Of a DNA stretch of 64,000 nt, positions 43,257 through 51,922 are shown piece by piece. Made by a program: the position numbers and the translations under genes. The notes beneath the pieces are model-generated. The model had not been told where the DNA came from, ran no database searches, and saw nothing but the letters and a program-made list of their open reading frames with translations. This stretch comes from Desulfofarcimen acetoxidans DSM 771 (GTDB lineage: Bacteria > Bacillota > Desulfotomaculia > Desulfotomaculales > Desulfofarciminaceae). Numbering within the stretch: position 1 is the first letter of the stretch; every line of letters begins with the position of its first letter. The DNA is taken from NCBI RefSeq assembly GCF_000024205.1, contig NC_013216.1, positions 4,402,001 to 4,466,000 of the forward strand, in the 5' to 3' direction.

Positions 43257-45200
43257 TCAGATCGTTAAGCCAATATTTCGGCCTTCTCTTATCGCGGCAC
43301 CCAAATTGCGCGGAGCCACACAGTCTCCAGCGACCCATACCTGTATCCCCGTTTTCAGCAAACGAAGATAAAGACTCTGGTCGGGATAAGCAGGGATAAC
43401 CGGCACTATCGTATCAATTTGATTAAACATACGTTTTTCCCGGCTAAACCTGTCAACAGCTTCCAAACAGCTGCCGCTCACCCTGATTACCTCAGTTTGC
43501 GGTATAAATTCAATATTCTTTTGAAATGCCTGTTGGTACCAATATAAGAACTCCCCATTTTTAGCCAATTCAGGAGAAACAAACATTTCAGGTGTTATAA
43601 TGCTGATCTTCTCGACTTCTCCCGCCAGAGACAAAGCCACTCCCGGAGCCTGCCATGCTCCTTCCAAATCTATAATCATAACCCTGGAACCGACTTTCCG
43701 GTTGCCTGCCAGCAGTTCTTCCGGTCTTATAAACGTTATGCCTGCACCTACTGCAAAGGGAACCGGAGAAGGCCTGCTCCCTGTGGCTACAACCACAGCG
43801 TCAGGAGACTCGGCTGCAATTACACTGTCATCTGCATTGCTGCCCAGATGGATTTCAATTCCTATCTCCCGCACACACCGGTATAAATAATCTATAATAC
43901 TTTGAAACTTTCCGCAGCCCGGAATTCTTGCAGCCAACTTCAACCGTCCACCCGGTTCAGAATCACGTTCATACAATACTACCCTGTGCCCGCGTCTTGC
44001 AGCAGTTATTGCCGCTTCCAGACCGGCAGGCCCGGCACCGGCTACCAAAACTTTTTTAAATCCGGCCGGACTTACAGTGTAAGTTTCTTTTAATTCCTCA
44101 CCGGCAAACGGGTTAACCGCGCACGACAAAACAGGATTCATAACCGAGTTAACATAACAATCCTGATTGCATAGAATACATGGCCTTATATTAGTTTCAT
44201 CTTCTTTGGCTCTAGCCGGCAAGTCAGGGTCTGCTATGAGCGCCCTGGTCATCTCTGCTAACTGGACGCCTTCATTTAATAACTTCTCCGCAAGTTTAAC
44301 ACTTACTATACTGCCTGTGGCACAGACCGGTATATCAACAGCCTCAGCAATAAGACAAGCCGGTTGTGCCGCGTAATCTTCAGGATGGCGCATTGAAGCA
44401 GACGTCATGTGCAGGCTGTAAATACTGCCTGTTTCTACAGTAAACCAATCAACTAAGCCGCCTTTACATAAATGCCGTGCAATGTCCCGGCAATCTTCAG
44501 GATTCAACCCTCCCCAGGGTGCATACTCATCACCGCACAAGCGCAGACCGATTAAAAAATCAGAACCGGTTGCCCGGCGAACCTCCTGCAGTACTTCCCG
44601 GCAAAAACGCACTCTGTTTTCCAGTGATCCGCCGTAATCATCGGAACGATAATTTGTTAACGGGGATAAAAACTGGCGCAATAAAGAAAATTGCCCGGCA
44701 TTTATTTCTATGCCGTCCAAACCGGAGTTTTTCAGTCTCCAAGCCGCATTAACAAACCCCTCAATTACTTCCTTTATATCTTCCCTTTCCATAATCTTAG
44801 GCACTTCTCCGGAACTTATTTCAGGCACTGCCGAAGGAGCCCATGTTTCTCTGCGGGATAAGCTGCTGTCCGCCTGACCGCCGGAATGATTCAATTGTGC
44901 CACTGCAAGACAACCGTGTTTGTGTACTGCTTCGGCTATTTGCCCGTAGCCATCTGTCACAGCTTTTCGATAAGCAAATATAGCTCTTTCGTAAGGGTAA
45001 TCCGAAGGATGAATACAGCCTCCTTCTATTATTGTTAATCCAACCCCGCCTTTAGCTCTCCGCTCATAATAATTAACATGTTGTTTAGAGGGTAAGTTTT
45101 GAACAGCAAAATTTGTTCTGTGCGGGCCAAATATAATTCGATTGTTTAATATATGCTTGCCTATTTTCAATGGAGAAAATAATTTTGCACAAACTGTCAC
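43257..45200 (-). CDS. FadH/OYE-family Fe-S flavoenzyme, mycofactocin-associated (first copy)
   Basis: 647 aa from GTG 45200, which has AGGAGGAAAGGCTGC upstream; the frame extends to 45242 but that would overlap mftA. Same three-part layout as the next gene: OYE barrel (LFSPLKIGKHILNNRIIFGPHR), Cys set CILCNQDCYV..LSC, and FAD/NAD domain (VLVAGAGPAGLEAAITAARRG). The two paralogues are clearly diverged. First enzyme gene after the precursor peptide, so likely highly expressed with it. Confidence 0.88.
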   Translation of the reverse strand: MTVCAKLFSPLKIGKHILNNRIIFGPHRTNFAVQNLPSKQHVNYYERRAKGGVGLTIIEGGCIHPSDYPYERAIFAYRKAVTDGYGQIAEAVHKHGCLAVAQLNHSGGQADSSLSRRETWAPSAVPEISSGEVPKIMEREDIKEVIEGFVNAAWRLKNSGLDGIEINAGQFSLLRQFLSPLTNYRSDDYGGSLENRVRFCREVLQEVRRATGSDFLIGLRLCGDEYAPWGGLNPEDCRDIARHLCKGGLVDWFTVETGSIYSLHMTSASMRHPEDYAAQPACLIAEAVDIPVCATGSIVSVKLAEKLLNEGVQLAEMTRALIADPDLPARAKEDETNIRPCILCNQDCYVNSVMNPVLSCAVNPFAGEELKETYTVSPAGFKKVLVAGAGPAGLEAAITAARRGHRVVLYERDSEPGGRLKLAARIPGCGKFQSIIDYLYRCVREIGIEIHLGSNADDSVIAAESPDAVVVATGSRPSPVPFAVGAGITFIRPEELLAGNRKVGSRVMIIDLEGAWQAPGVALSLAGEVEKISIITPEMFVSPELAKNGEFLYWYQQAFQKNIEFIPQTEVIRVSGSCLEAVDRFSREKRMFNQIDTIVPVIPAYPDQSLYLRLLKTGIQVWVAGDCVAPRNLGAAIREGRNIGLTI

Positions 45201-45226
45201 GCAGCCTTTCCTCCTAAACACATAAA

Positions 45227-45352
45227 CTAATACACGCCGCAAATCCCGTCTATTGATAATTCTTCTATTTGTATTTCTTCAATAATCTCAATATCTTGTT
45301 TGCCCTCTTTTTCATCGACGTTTTTAACTGCTTCATTATTATTCTTTTTCAT
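45227..45352 (-). CDS. mftA: Mycofactocin precursor peptide MftA
   Basis: 41 aa starting at ATG 45352 (GGGGGT upstream). An acidic leader with a run of Glu/Ile (IEIIEEIQIEE) leads into LSIDGICGVY at the C-terminus. IDGxCGVY is the invariant core of mycofactocin precursors, whose final Val-Tyr becomes the redox cofactor. First gene of the operon, followed by OYE genes and later mftB, mftC and mftF. Too short for standard gene calling. Confidence 0.96.
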   Translation of the reverse strand: MKKNNNEAVKNVDEKEGKQDIEIIEEIQIEELSIDGICGVY

Positions 45353-45403
45353 ATGGAAATACCCCCTTACATTATTTTCTGTATGGAATGAAGGACAAAA
45401 TAA

Positions 45404-45427
45404 AAAACACTCTGGTAAGAGTGTTTT
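45404..45427 (-). promoter_or_regulatory. Hairpin in the mftA leader, possible attenuator
   Basis: AAAACACTCT / AGAGTGTTTT with a 4-base loop, 52 bases upstream of mftA, followed in the - direction by TTTATTTTGTCC. It looks like an intrinsic terminator placed before mftA and so may attenuate the operon or simply end transcription from the upstream gene. Confidence 0.5.
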
Positions 45428-45535
45428 GGAAATAGCTAATCAGAATAAGGAACCAACCATAAGTCGGTTTATATTAATATTACCTTAATCGCTATGACCC
45501 TACCGTCCTACCATTCTACATAAAACCATACCTGA

Positions 45536-45565
45536 ATTATATTATAACCGGGCCAATCATTACAA
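45536..45565 (-). promoter_or_regulatory. Possible mycofactocin operon promoter
   Basis: On the - strand TTGTAA, 18-bp spacer, TATAAT. The transcript would carry the hairpin at 45404-45427 in its leader of about 180 nt. Otherwise 45428-45691 holds no gene that I can support. Confidence 0.35.
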
Positions 45566-45691
45566 CTAAAAAATATAAATATGTGATTAGTTGTTTTTAG
45601 TAACTAATTTCATCTTTTATTTTGTAGGACAGTATCTTTAATAATCACAATAACAGAATTTCATGAGATTGAACGAAAGAAAATTAATTGC

Positions 45692-46921
45692 TTATTCTTC
45701 CTCTGTGGTAAAGGACCACTCAATCTCATCATTAGTGTCACTGGAATCTTCAGCTTGGATTACACCGCTATCGATAGTTACAGTATATTCCTCATTATAA
45801 TCCAGTTCATCATCCAGTTTTATGGTCAGCGTATCATCATCTATCTCTACTGTATTTACATCGATATTGTTACTGATAGTAATAGCATCATATACATTGC
45901 TCAAACTGGTTTTTGCTTCAATATCTCTGTTAAATTTCACTTCTAACTCATCAGTATACCGGCTCACATTATCAGCATCATCAGATGGGCTTAAGCTTTC
46001 TACCTCCAACTCATTTTGATTATTAACATAAAGATAAGCAACTTCGCCGCTGCTATTTACGAAAATTACTGCGCTATCGCCTTCTGAAATATCATCCCAG
46101 TCAGCGCTTTTTTGGTCAAGGTAAATTTTTGTATCATCATTTATCTGATACGTGTTATCATTAATTGTAATGCTGTCACTGTCCATATTGGAAATTGTCC
46201 CTTTTTCCACATCATAGCCGGAAGAGCAGTTATAATCTCCCGCCAACCCCGGCAACTCATTTTGATGATTAGAAAATTTCCCGTTAAACTGCTGCTGTGT
46301 ATTGTATTCTATTAGATTTTGCAGCCTTTCAGTTAACTTATCCTTTAACTCATCCGCTTGCTCATCAGTAATGGTGCCCGCACTAACCGCATTATTAATC
46401 GCAGTTGTTTGGGACTCTACAAGTTCTTCCAGCAGTTCATCTTCATCTACACCATTGTCCTCGGCAATTTCTACCAAGGTTTTTCCTCCCTGAAGAGTTT
46501 CAATTATACTCTTTTCCTCAACACCCAAAATATCAGCTATTTGCGATAAAATATTTCCTGCTTCAGAATCAAATATTTGACATTTGCGCCCAAGAGCTTC
46601 GCCACTCGACTGTTGCTGCATATTGTTCTGCTGCATATCGTTTTGCCGCATTTTGTTTTGCCGCATTTTGTTTTGCCGCATATTGTTTTGCTGCATATTG
46701 TTTTGCTGCATGTTCTTCTGCTGCATATCTAAAAAATGCATCATAAACTGAGGCTGCGTCATCTGCGACTGGTTCTGGTTAAGCACTTTTGCTTGAAGAC
46801 CTGTGGTTTGCAGATAGTTTCCCCGACCGGTATCCGCATTTGCGTTTGAAATATTCATTCCTATTCCAACCGCTAATAAACCTATAGTCATAGTGCTAAT
46901 AAATAATTTCTTTTTCCACAT
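45692..46921 (-). CDS. Secreted protein with Met/Gln pentapeptide repeats and C-terminal Ig-like domain
   Basis: 409 aa. A signal peptide (residues 1-29, ending ANADTG) is followed at about 66-103 by some eight pentapeptide units of type M-[QR]-Q-x-[NKD], then a helical acidic region with ILSQIADILGVEEKSIIETLQGGKTLVEIAEDNGVDEDEL. A beta-rich region follows (SITINDNTYQINDDTKIYL..) and ends in a Big_5-like Ig domain (EVESLSPSDDADNVSRYTDELEVKFNRDI to EIEWSFTTEEE). It is probably an exported cell-surface or metal-interacting protein. Not linked by operon structure to its neighbours. Function unknown. Confidence 0.8.
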   Translation of the reverse strand: MWKKKLFISTMTIGLLAVGIGMNISNANADTGRGNYLQTTGLQAKVLNQNQSQMTQPQFMMHFLDMQQKNMQQNNMQQNNMRQNKMRQNKMRQNDMQQNNMQQQSSGEALGRKCQIFDSEAGNILSQIADILGVEEKSIIETLQGGKTLVEIAEDNGVDEDELLEELVESQTTAINNAVSAGTITDEQADELKDKLTERLQNLIEYNTQQQFNGKFSNHQNELPGLAGDYNCSSGYDVEKGTISNMDSDSITINDNTYQINDDTKIYLDQKSADWDDISEGDSAVIFVNSSGEVAYLYVNNQNELEVESLSPSDDADNVSRYTDELEVKFNRDIEAKTSLSNVYDAITISNNIDVNTVEIDDDTLTIKLDDELDYNEEYTVTIDSGVIQAEDSSDTNDEIEWSFTTEEE

Positions 46922-47124
46922 AGGCTGTTTGCCCCCTTTTTTAATAAATAATTTTTCCAGCCAAGTACAGCTATAACGCTAAAACAAACTCTGGTGCCCC
47001 CTTCTTTTATTAAGTTAAGTCCGTATATAAATTATTACAGTTTATTGTGAAGCGGCTGTGAACAGGAAGTGAAATACCAAAGAAGAATGACAATTCCAGA
47101 AAATCATTATAAAGAAAAAGATAA

Positions 47125-47149
47125 CGGGAGGTACATATGATACCCCCCG
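47125..47149 (-). terminator. Terminator of the arsR-permease operon
   Basis: CGGGGGGTAT / GTACCTCCCG (imperfect stem) then TTATCTTTTTC in the - direction, just past the thioredoxin-like gene. Between 46922 and 47124 I see no gene. Confidence 0.5.
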
Positions 47150-47154
47150 AAATA

Positions 47155-47505
47155 TTATTTGACCTTTTGGAGAATCTTGATAACTTCCTCGGTTTTAAGA
47201 ACCTTGCCGCAAGAAACTACTTTTCCGTCTACAACGAGGGCGGGTGTTGTCAGTACCCCATAGGCCGCGATCTGTGAAAAATCGGTTACATGGTCGATAA
47301 CAGTATCCATCCCCAATTGCTCCAGCGCAGCTTTTGTCGCCGCTTCAAGCTGATTGCATTTCGCACAGCCGCTTCCCAGTACCTTAACGATTGCGCCTTG
47401 AGTCTTTGCGTTTTCAGCCTTTGCCATGCTTTCAGCGTCACAACTGCCGCCACAGCAACAGCTTGAGGCTTCTTTCTTTTTCTTACCAAAGTTAAACAAT
47501 GACAT
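47155..47505 (-). CDS. Thioredoxin-like redox-active disulfide protein
   Basis: 116 aa from ATG 47505 (GGGAGGAATC upstream). A Cys-rich N-terminus (SSCCCGGSCDAES) is followed by a small thioredoxin-like domain with the active site GSGCAKCNQ and cis-Pro in TTPALVVDG. Members of this MTH895-like family are often encoded beside ArsP-type permeases and may deliver reductant or metal. Extra Cys residues suggest metal or arsenite binding. Confidence 0.85.
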   Translation of the reverse strand: MSLFNFGKKKKEASSCCCGGSCDAESMAKAENAKTQGAIVKVLGSGCAKCNQLEAATKAALEQLGMDTVIDHVTDFSQIAAYGVLTTPALVVDGKVVSCGKVLKTEEVIKILQKVK

Positions 47506-47519
47506 AATTAGATTCCTCC

Positions 47520-48533
47520 CTATACTATCAATGCTATAAGAACATTGAATAGATAACCGACAATTATAATGCCTACAATACAAATACCAATAAATAAAGC
47601 CAGCAGTTTAGGTTTTACAGCCTTACGCAGCATGATTATTGACGGCAGGGACAGCGTGGTGACAGCCATCATAAATGACAGAATAACGCCGAGCTGCGCG
47701 CCCTTATACCAAAGCGCCTCCGCAACGGGAATGGTACCGAATATGTCGGCGTACATCGGGACACCAATCAATGTTGCCAGTACTACTCCGAAGGGATTTT
47801 TACTCCCAAGCGCAGTTGTTACCCATTCCTCGGGAATCCAGTTATGGATGACTGCGCCAATACCTACGCCAAGCAAGATATAAGGGAATACCTTTTTGAA
47901 GGTGGAGAGCACCTGTTCCTTGGCATAAATTAAACGATCTTTTTTGGACAGGTCGGGCAATGTTATATCCACACCGCCAGCCGTCAATATAAAACTTTCA
48001 ATATGCTTTTCCATATGCAGTTTCTCAATGAGCGTGCCACCGGTTACCGCAATGATAAGACCAAGGACAACATAGATAATCGCTATTTTCGCGCCAAAAA
48101 TGCTCATCAGCAGGAATAGGGAGCCGAGATCTACCATCGGGGAAGATATAAGAAACGAGAAAGTAACGCCCAGCGATAGACCCGCAGATGTGAAACCTAT
48201 GAACAGAGGAATAGAAGAGCAGGAACAAAAAGGCGTCACCGTACCTAAAAGAGCCGCAACACAGTTAGCCCCAATGCCATGAAAGTGTCCGAGTATTTTT
48301 TTGCTGCGTTCCGGAGGAAAGTAGCTTTGTATATAACTGATAAAAAAAATCAGGAAGCACAACAAAACCGTAATTTTGATAACATCATAGATAAAAAACT
48401 GAAGGCCTCCGACCCAGCGATTGGCGTTGTCAAGCCCCAAGGCTGACAGCCCTTCGCCGATTAGGCTGTTCAACCACTTCATACCGAGAATCTGACCCTG
48501 GAAAAAGTCCCAGATTGCTTTTATTATTTGCAT
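47520..48533 (-). CDS. ArsP_1/UPF0718-family permease
   Basis: 337 aa with about eight membrane helices and the family motif GTVTPFCSCSSIPLF, then GLSLGVTFSFLISSPMVDL. Such permeases export organoarsenicals or other thiol-reactive substrates. It is preceded by an ArsR-type repressor and a second ArsR-like operator, and followed by the thioredoxin-like gene. Confidence 0.87.
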   Translation of the reverse strand: MQIIKAIWDFFQGQILGMKWLNSLIGEGLSALGLDNANRWVGGLQFFIYDVIKITVLLCFLIFFISYIQSYFPPERSKKILGHFHGIGANCVAALLGTVTPFCSCSSIPLFIGFTSAGLSLGVTFSFLISSPMVDLGSLFLLMSIFGAKIAIIYVVLGLIIAVTGGTLIEKLHMEKHIESFILTAGGVDITLPDLSKKDRLIYAKEQVLSTFKKVFPYILLGVGIGAVIHNWIPEEWVTTALGSKNPFGVVLATLIGVPMYADIFGTIPVAEALWYKGAQLGVILSFMMAVTTLSLPSIIMLRKAVKPKLLALFIGICIVGIIIVGYLFNVLIALIV

Positions 48534-48571
48534 AGCAGATGAAACCCCACTTTCTGTATACGGATATTCAT

Positions 48572-48587
48572 ATCAAATATTTTTGAT
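48572..48587 (-). promoter_or_regulatory. ArsR-type operator before the permease
   Basis: ATCAAATATTTTTGAT inverted repeat, matching the repeat upstream of arsR. It lies between arsR and the permease gene, so the permease may have its own controlled promoter. Confidence 0.6.
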
Positions 48588-48600
48588 GTATTGTGCTTTT

Positions 48601-48627
48601 AAAAAGCCATCGTCCGGATGGCTTTTT
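48601..48627 (-). terminator. Terminator after arsR
   Basis: AAAAAGCCATC / GATGGCTTTTT with a 5-base loop, overlapping the arsR stop. Followed by the second operator, so arsR and permease are likely separate or partly read-through transcripts. Confidence 0.75.
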
Positions 48628-48940
48628 AATTTTTACAACAATTATCATCTTCAACAACCGTATTCGGCGTTGTCAGCTTCTTAAGCAGATTTACGGCACA
48701 AGCGCCACCTTTTTCGCTGATTTTGTAATGCGTCCATTTGCCTTCCTGCCTGCTTTCCACAACACCCGACTCAACCAATATTTTCATGTGATAAGATAGC
48801 GCTGACTGTCCCATGTCCATCTGTTCTATCAAAACACAGGCGCATTTTTCGCCGCCGCGCAGCAGTTCAAGTATCCGCAGGCGTTTGTCGTCACAAAACG
48901 CCTTGAACACTTTTGCGTGTTCCTCATAAACCGTTGCCAA
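48626..48940 (-). CDS. ArsR-family metalloregulatory repressor
   Basis: 104 aa from TTG 48940 (GAGGTGG upstream). Winged helix with ERGGEKCACVLIEQMDMGQSALSYHMKIL; the CAC pair matches the ELCVCDL-type arsenic/antimony site in ArsR. C-terminus NCCKN supplies further thiols. It presumably represses itself and the permease through the two repeats listed. Confidence 0.9.
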   Translation of the reverse strand: MATVYEEHAKVFKAFCDDKRLRILELLRGGEKCACVLIEQMDMGQSALSYHMKILVESGVVESRQEGKWTHYKISEKGGACAVNLLKKLTTPNTVVEDDNCCKN

Positions 48941-48953
48941 ATTACCACCTCAT

Positions 48954-48969
48954 ATCAAAAATATTTGAT
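48954..48969 (-). promoter_or_regulatory. ArsR-type operator before arsR
   Basis: ATCAAAAATATTTGAT, same half-sites as at 48572-48587, located between the arsR promoter and start codon. Confidence 0.65.
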
Positions 48970-48977
48970 GTGTCATC

Positions 48978-49006
48978 ATTATATGCGTCAAATCAAATTT
49001 TGTCAA
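48978..49006 (-). promoter_or_regulatory. Consensus sigma-A promoter of arsR
   Basis: On the - strand TTGACA, 17-bp spacer, TATAAT, a perfect match to the consensus. Transcription would start at the operator. Confidence 0.85.
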
Positions 49007-49139
49007 TATGAAACCAATCGACTCAGAAGGGTGGTGCGGAATATTATTGGGGCAGTTTGAACGATAGTAGAGTAATTTTTAATTATTATTGAACCACAAA
49101 TCGGCATGGCAATACTGATGAATGGGACGGGGTTACCTA

Positions 49140-50435
49140 ATTTCAATTCCTCATAGGTAGGCTAAAAACCGAGATAGAATTGGCTGAGGAGATAGATGAA
49201 CTAAATTTCAATTCCTCATAGGTAGGCTAAAAACGTCCGGTGGGGGATTCGTTTTTCTTTACATAGTTTACGATTTCAATTCCTCATAGGTAGGCTAAAA
49301 ACTTCGCCTTTTAAGGTATTGGCTAGTGGGTGATCTGCATATTTCAATTCCTCATAGGTAGGCTAAAAACATGAAAAGGTTAAGCAGTTTATGCAGTTTT
49401 TGGGAAATTTCAATTCCTCATAGGTAGGCTAAAAACTCGTGAAAAAGGATTGTTACCTACATCAGTTATCGAATTTCAATTCCTCATAGGTAGGCTAAAA
49501 ACCCACCTATTCCTGAATATATTCCACAACCTACCATTAATTTCAATTCCTCATAGATAGGCTAAAAACCTTTTTTAGCCCAGCACCTACGGGCAAAAAA
49601 CTCAAATTTCAATTCCTCATAGATAGGCTAAAAACGGTTGAAGCAGTTACTAATATTATCAAGCAGTTCAAATTTCAATTCCTCATAGATAGGCTAAAAA
49701 CCACAATTAGACCAATTTGAGAAGGGACGGGATAGGAATTTCAATTCCTCATAGATAGGCTAAAAACGCTGCTTGCGTAGTTTACTTACCCTGTCCTCTG
49801 TCATTTCAATTCCTCATAGATAGGCTAAAAACTACAAGAGCTAAAGCTCGTTTAATAGCTCGTACTGAGGATTTCAATTCCTCATAGATAGGCTAAAAAC
49901 GTATTTAGGCCAAAGCTTGCTTTTTACTAAATTAGCATTTCAATTCCTCATAGATAGGCTAAAAACAAACTACTTCTTACTTTTTCTGGTGTGTTATCAG
50001 AATTTCAATTCCTCATAGATAGGCTAAAAACTAAAGATTGATCACGATGGTGAAGCAATTATAAAGTTATTTCAATTCCTCATAGATAGGCTAAAAACCG
50101 CACCGGACGGGAGTATGCGTGCTTATAGGGTGATTTATTTCAATTCCTCATAGATAGGCTAAAAACGGATTTGGGCCTAATAGTGAAGGCACTTATGTTG
50201 TACCATATTTCAATTCCTCATAGATAGGCTAAAAACAAAGTTATCGGAATTCTTACCCCCGTATTTAATACAGATTTCAATTCCTCATAGATAGGCTAAA
50301 AACCGATAAAGCCCGTGAACGTGGAGAAGAAAAACCTAATTTCAATTCCTCATAGATAGGCTAAAAACGGCGGAGGAGTGTATGTGAGAGTAACGGCCAA
50401 TGAGTATTTCAATTCCTCATAGATAGGCTAAAAAC
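49140..50435 (-). CRISPR. Type I-B CRISPR array, 20 repeats, two repeat versions
   Basis: 20 repeats of 30 bp and 19 spacers of 35-40 bp. In transcribed orientation (- strand) repeats begin GTTTTTAGCC and end GAATTGAAAT, the type I-B style 8-nt handle ATTGAAAT. Repeats 1-6 (49140-49502, farthest from cas2) have ..ATAGGTAGG..; repeats 7-20 have ..ATAGATAGG.. on the + strand. Leader side is taken as the cas2 end. No spacer match inside the window was noticed. Confidence 0.97.
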
Positions 50436-50617
50436 CCCACTAAAACCTTAGAATACCTGCTTTTTAGTCTACCTTAAATAAGCGTTTAAAACAAGTATTT
50501 TACTAAGCATTATCCACAAAAGTCAGATATATTAATACTTAAAGGGCATAAATTAATATCGTCGATCCCCCGGAAAATTCTCACTACCGGGGATCGACGA
50601 CAATACTCAGCAATGAG
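50436..50617 (-). promoter_or_regulatory. CRISPR leader with a 12-bp stem-loop
   Basis: A+T-rich region between cas2 and the first leader-side repeat. It contains TCGTCGATCCCC / GGGGATCGACGA (50559-50600), a perfect 12-bp stem with an 18-base loop, starting 17 bases past the cas2 stop. It may end cas transcription or be a leader element; no strong T-run follows. Confidence 0.6.
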
Positions 50618-50881
50618 TTAAAAAATATTTTCTTCTCCCCCTTTTTTAATACCTAACGTCTCACGCGAGTTGTATCTGGGTAACCTAAACGTATATATAA
50701 CTACTGAGTCTTCTTTAGTATTTATAATCTTGCTTAATTCAGCTTTTAATTTTATATAATTAGACTCGGTAATATCTCCTTCCAACACAGAATTCTGTAC
50801 CCAATGCAGATACGCTCTGCATTTTTTTAAAACTTTATTTACCCGCTTAACACCCACATCATAAACTAAAATTACAAACAT
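50618..50881 (-). CDS. cas2: CRISPR adaptation endonuclease Cas2
   Basis: 87 aa from ATG 50881, with GTGAGGG upstream; a TTG one codon earlier is possible. Ferredoxin-like fold with the opening MFVILVYDVGVKRVNK and the Asp of the DVG motif. Forms the integrase complex with Cas1. The last gene of the cas operon before the leader. Confidence 0.93.
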   Translation of the reverse strand: MFVILVYDVGVKRVNKVLKKCRAYLHWVQNSVLEGDITESNYIKLKAELSKIINTKEDSVVIYTFRLPRYNSRETLGIKKGGEENIF

Positions 50882-50914
50882 CAATATCCCTCACAAAACT
50901 ATTTAATCAGTATA

Positions 50915-51907
50915 TCACCAATTAGCAATAAATGGTTCGTATTTTTTTTCGTCGATTAAATGCTTGGCTAACTTATACAATTCCAGCCTGATTAGCCTAC
51001 GATAAGAAACATGCCTGCCTAACTCACGATGCTTTATTGTAACTTTCAATTTTTCGTCCATTTGCTGAACAAAGACTTGTTTTGCCTTGTCCTTTAACAT
51101 TATTCCTTCTGTATTTTTATCAAAGTCCTTTTTAGTTACCATATTCTTACGGATTAAGCTAAAAATAAGCCTATCTATAATAATGGGCTTAAATATCTCC
51201 GCTACATCAAGATTTAAACTAAAACGGCGAAAATTTGTTGCATGCAAAAAACCAATTCTAGGATCCAGATGGGTTTTATAAATTTCGCTTAATACCGTAG
51301 TATACATCAAAGTGTTACCGAAGCTAACCAGAGTATTCATATAATTCCGGGGTGGTCGGCGACTGCGCTCCTCAAATACAAAGTCCTGATTTTGGGTAAT
51401 AGTATCAAAACACTTGTAATACTGCTCCCGCATATTACCTTCGAGAGCCATTAACTGGTTAATTGTAATTATTTCCGGCATAGATGTGAAAATTTCTTCA
51501 ATTCTCTTTAGTCCATCCTCCAAATCACAATCCCGGTTGTTATAGTATTTTAATACCTGTCTGATGTTTTTACCCGCACCTATCACGAATTGACGTGCCA
51601 GTTCGAGCCTTTTCTTCTCATCCATATAATATTCAGACTGTTTCAAAATCATATACCCCGAATTAAGGTGCTCCCGGGGATAGAAGGTACCCATATAATA
51701 ACCGTTATAATTAAAATAGTGCATTAATATTTCTTTTTGAGATAGAAACTCCAGGAGTTTTTTATTAATATCAACTTCCCCGAAAATCATTATTTCCCCG
51801 GTATCTTCTACCGGAATATATTTTCTATTTTCTTCCGTTTCAAAATATAACGTGTTCCCTTTTCGCTTCAATTCCCCGCTGGAAAAAATATATATTGTCT
51901 TCTCCAT
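50915..51907 (-). CDS. cas1: CRISPR adaptation integrase Cas1
   Basis: 330 aa. N-terminal beta domain (TIYIFSSGELKRKGNTLYFE) and helical catalytic domain with Glu in MALEGNMREQYY, His in GFLHATN and Asp/Glu in SLNLDVAEIFKPIIID, the conserved E-H-D/E set. Type I-B variety by sequence style and context. Spacing 33 bases to cas2 and 15 to cas4. Confidence 0.96.
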   Translation of the reverse strand: MEKTIYIFSSGELKRKGNTLYFETEENRKYIPVEDTGEIMIFGEVDINKKLLEFLSQKEILMHYFNYNGYYMGTFYPREHLNSGYMILKQSEYYMDEKKRLELARQFVIGAGKNIRQVLKYYNNRDCDLEDGLKRIEEIFTSMPEIITINQLMALEGNMREQYYKCFDTITQNQDFVFEERSRRPPRNYMNTLVSFGNTLMYTTVLSEIYKTHLDPRIGFLHATNFRRFSLNLDVAEIFKPIIIDRLIFSLIRKNMVTKKDFDKNTEGIMLKDKAKQVFVQQMDEKLKVTIKHRELGRHVSYRRLIRLELYKLAKHLIDEKKYEPFIANW

Positions 51908-51922
51908 TTCTATTCACCCCAC

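Noticed and set aside
47137-47277. Small + strand ORF after GGGAGG
   Set aside because: The apparent ribosome site is part of the terminator stem, and the ORF is antisense to the thioredoxin-like gene.
49140-50435. Two separate CRISPR arrays because of two repeat versions
   Set aside because: Spacing is continuous and repeats differ by one base, so it is one array with a point mutation.
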